This document shows positions 6,357 through 6,727 of a stretch of 6,727 bases of DNA, piece after piece. The stretch's first letter is position 1. Each line of letters opens with the position of its first letter. Location of the stretch: contig MHXC01000053.1 in the NCBI GenBank assembly GCA_001824325.1, positions 12,707 to 19,433 of the forward strand. The letters are read 5' to 3'. The notes under the pieces were generated by a model. It made no database searches and had not been told where the DNA came from. It saw only the letters and a program-made list of their open reading frames with translations. The DNA comes from Parcubacteria group bacterium RIFCSPHIGHO2_01_FULL_47_10b (GTDB lineage: Bacteria > Patescibacteriota > Minisyncoccia > 2-01-FULL-47-10). The translations under genes were made by a program, and so were the position numbers.

Positions 6357-6363
6357 CTCCCTT
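6357..6363 (-). promoter_or_regulatory. Shine-Dalgarno site that decides the SPFH-like gene start
   Basis: AAGGGAG on the minus strand is followed by ACAAA and the ATG at 6351. It is one of only two clear ribosome binding sites in the window, both in the minus-strand operon. Confidence 0.8.
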
Positions 6364-6425
6364 CAATTATTTGTTCTTGTTGGTTTTTTCGCTTCAATTT
6401 GTCAAACAGCCGCCAACATGATTGA

Positions 6426-6454
6426 ATTATTGCATATTTTTCATAAAAAGTCAA
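6426..6454 (-). promoter_or_regulatory. Sigma-70-type promoter of the minus-strand operon
   Basis: On the minus strand the -35 box is TTGACT (6454-6449), then an exact 17-nt spacer, then AATAAT (6431-6426). TG in the spacer end gives an extended -10 (TGCAATAAT). Expected start is near 6419, leaving a leader of about 68 nt before ATG 6351. Confidence 0.7.
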
Positions 6455-6456
6455 TA

Positions 6457-6484
6457 CTGACACACTTCACTTCTGCGCTATAGT
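6457..6484 (+). promoter_or_regulatory. Sigma-70-type promoter of the truncated ligase-like gene
   Basis: CTGACA (6457-6462) and TATAGT (6479-6484), each five of six to consensus, are 16 nt apart. The start codon at 6492 lies only 7 nt after the -10 box, so transcription would begin at or next to the ATG, giving a leaderless mRNA. The -35 box is two bases from that of the divergent promoter. Confidence 0.6.
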
Positions 6485-6491
6485 GTAATTA

Positions 6492-6727
6492 ATGTATGTA
6501 ACAACAATCCTTGGGCTATTTTTGATTATCAGCTGGCTTGTTGTTTTTTCCATTATCGCGCACCGCAAGCTGGAATACGGCATTTTAGCAATACTTTTAT
6601 TATTGCCCGTGTATCATTTTCGCCTCAAGATAGGATGGGTACCAACTACGGTTCTCGAGCTGATGATCTATATAGTTGCTGGGGAATCACTTCGGCAAGT
6701 GTTTCGCGACAGGCCTCTCACGCCGCT
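6492..6727 (+). CDS. O-antigen ligase-like membrane protein, 5' part only
   Basis: The reading frame is open to the window edge, giving 78 residues. A first helix spans about 3-23 (VTTILGLFLIISWLVVFSIIA) and a second about 28-42 (LEYGILAILLLLPVY). HFRLKIGWVPTTVLELMIYIVAGESL (43-68) then matches the N-terminal pattern of many O-antigen ligase/polymerase proteins, where a basic segment and a PTTxLE motif precede a helix. The start is ATG 6492, without a Shine-Dalgarno sequence and apparently leaderless given the promoter at 6457-6484. As a second ligase-like gene in the same locus it could be the polymerase to the other's ligase, or the reverse. The call rests on a short N-terminus only. It could be another multi-helix glycan enzyme. 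Confidence 0.65.
   Translation, partial: MYVTTILGLFLIISWLVVFSIIAHRKLEYGILAILLLLPVYHFRLKIGWVPTTVLELMIYIVAGESLRQVFRDRPLTP

Noticed and set aside
6400..6405. Perfect minus-strand TTGACA closer to the SPFH-like gene
   Set aside because: With spacers of 16-18 nt the -10 position reads CAACAA or similar, not a promoter. The upstream TTGACT/AATAAT pair is better.
1..6727. CRISPR array, tRNA genes, insertion sequence or integrase
   Set aside because: I saw no regularly spaced direct repeats, no cloverleaf with a TTC-loop sequence, and no transposase or recombinase frame.

Overview
The window looks like a piece of a Candidate Phyla Radiation (Patescibacteria) genome or a similarly reduced bacterium. 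YidC is short and lacks the large periplasmic domain of Gram-negative YidC. YidD has a lengthened loop before its CRxxPTCS motif, of a kind I associate with this group. The plus-strand genes lack clear Shine-Dalgarno sequences. TGA ends two of the plus-strand genes and no gene needs it as a sense codon, so the standard stop assignment fits. The lineage is an inference from protein style; there is no rRNA or other marker here.

Layout: (1) 1-223 has no protein gene. It holds a GC-rich three-way-junction fold (41-176) that I read as a candidate structured RNA. (2) yidD (224-487) and yidC (502-1266) form the membrane-protein insertion pair. (3) 1267-1439 is a non-coding spacer with a perfect palindrome and an imperfect hairpin. 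(4) A Wzx-type polysaccharide flippase (1440-2858) overlaps by 13 nt an O-antigen ligase/polymerase-type membrane protein (2846-4291). (5) A minus-strand two-gene operon lies at 6351-4340: an SPFH/band-7-like membrane protein, then a five-helix membrane protein with a six-cysteine outer domain. (6) A 5'-truncated view of a second O-antigen-ligase-like gene starts at 6492 and runs off the window.

The flippase and the two ligase-like proteins suggest a locus that exports and assembles a cell-surface glycan. YidC/YidD insert membrane proteins and are probably a housekeeping neighbour. The minus operon has good Shine-Dalgarno sites, its own promoter and its own terminator, so it looks like an independent unit set into the glycan locus. 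Its SPFH protein plus membrane partner resembles the known flotillin/NfeD pairing in architecture only: the partner is not recognisably NfeD.

Most interesting points: the uncharacterised SPFH plus six-cysteine ectodomain pair; the structured RNA candidate ahead of yidD; convergent genes whose terminators are embedded in each other's 3' ends; back-to-back promoters sharing a small dyad and giving an apparently leaderless mRNA; and the G8 tract and strand-composition switch inside the first ligase gene.
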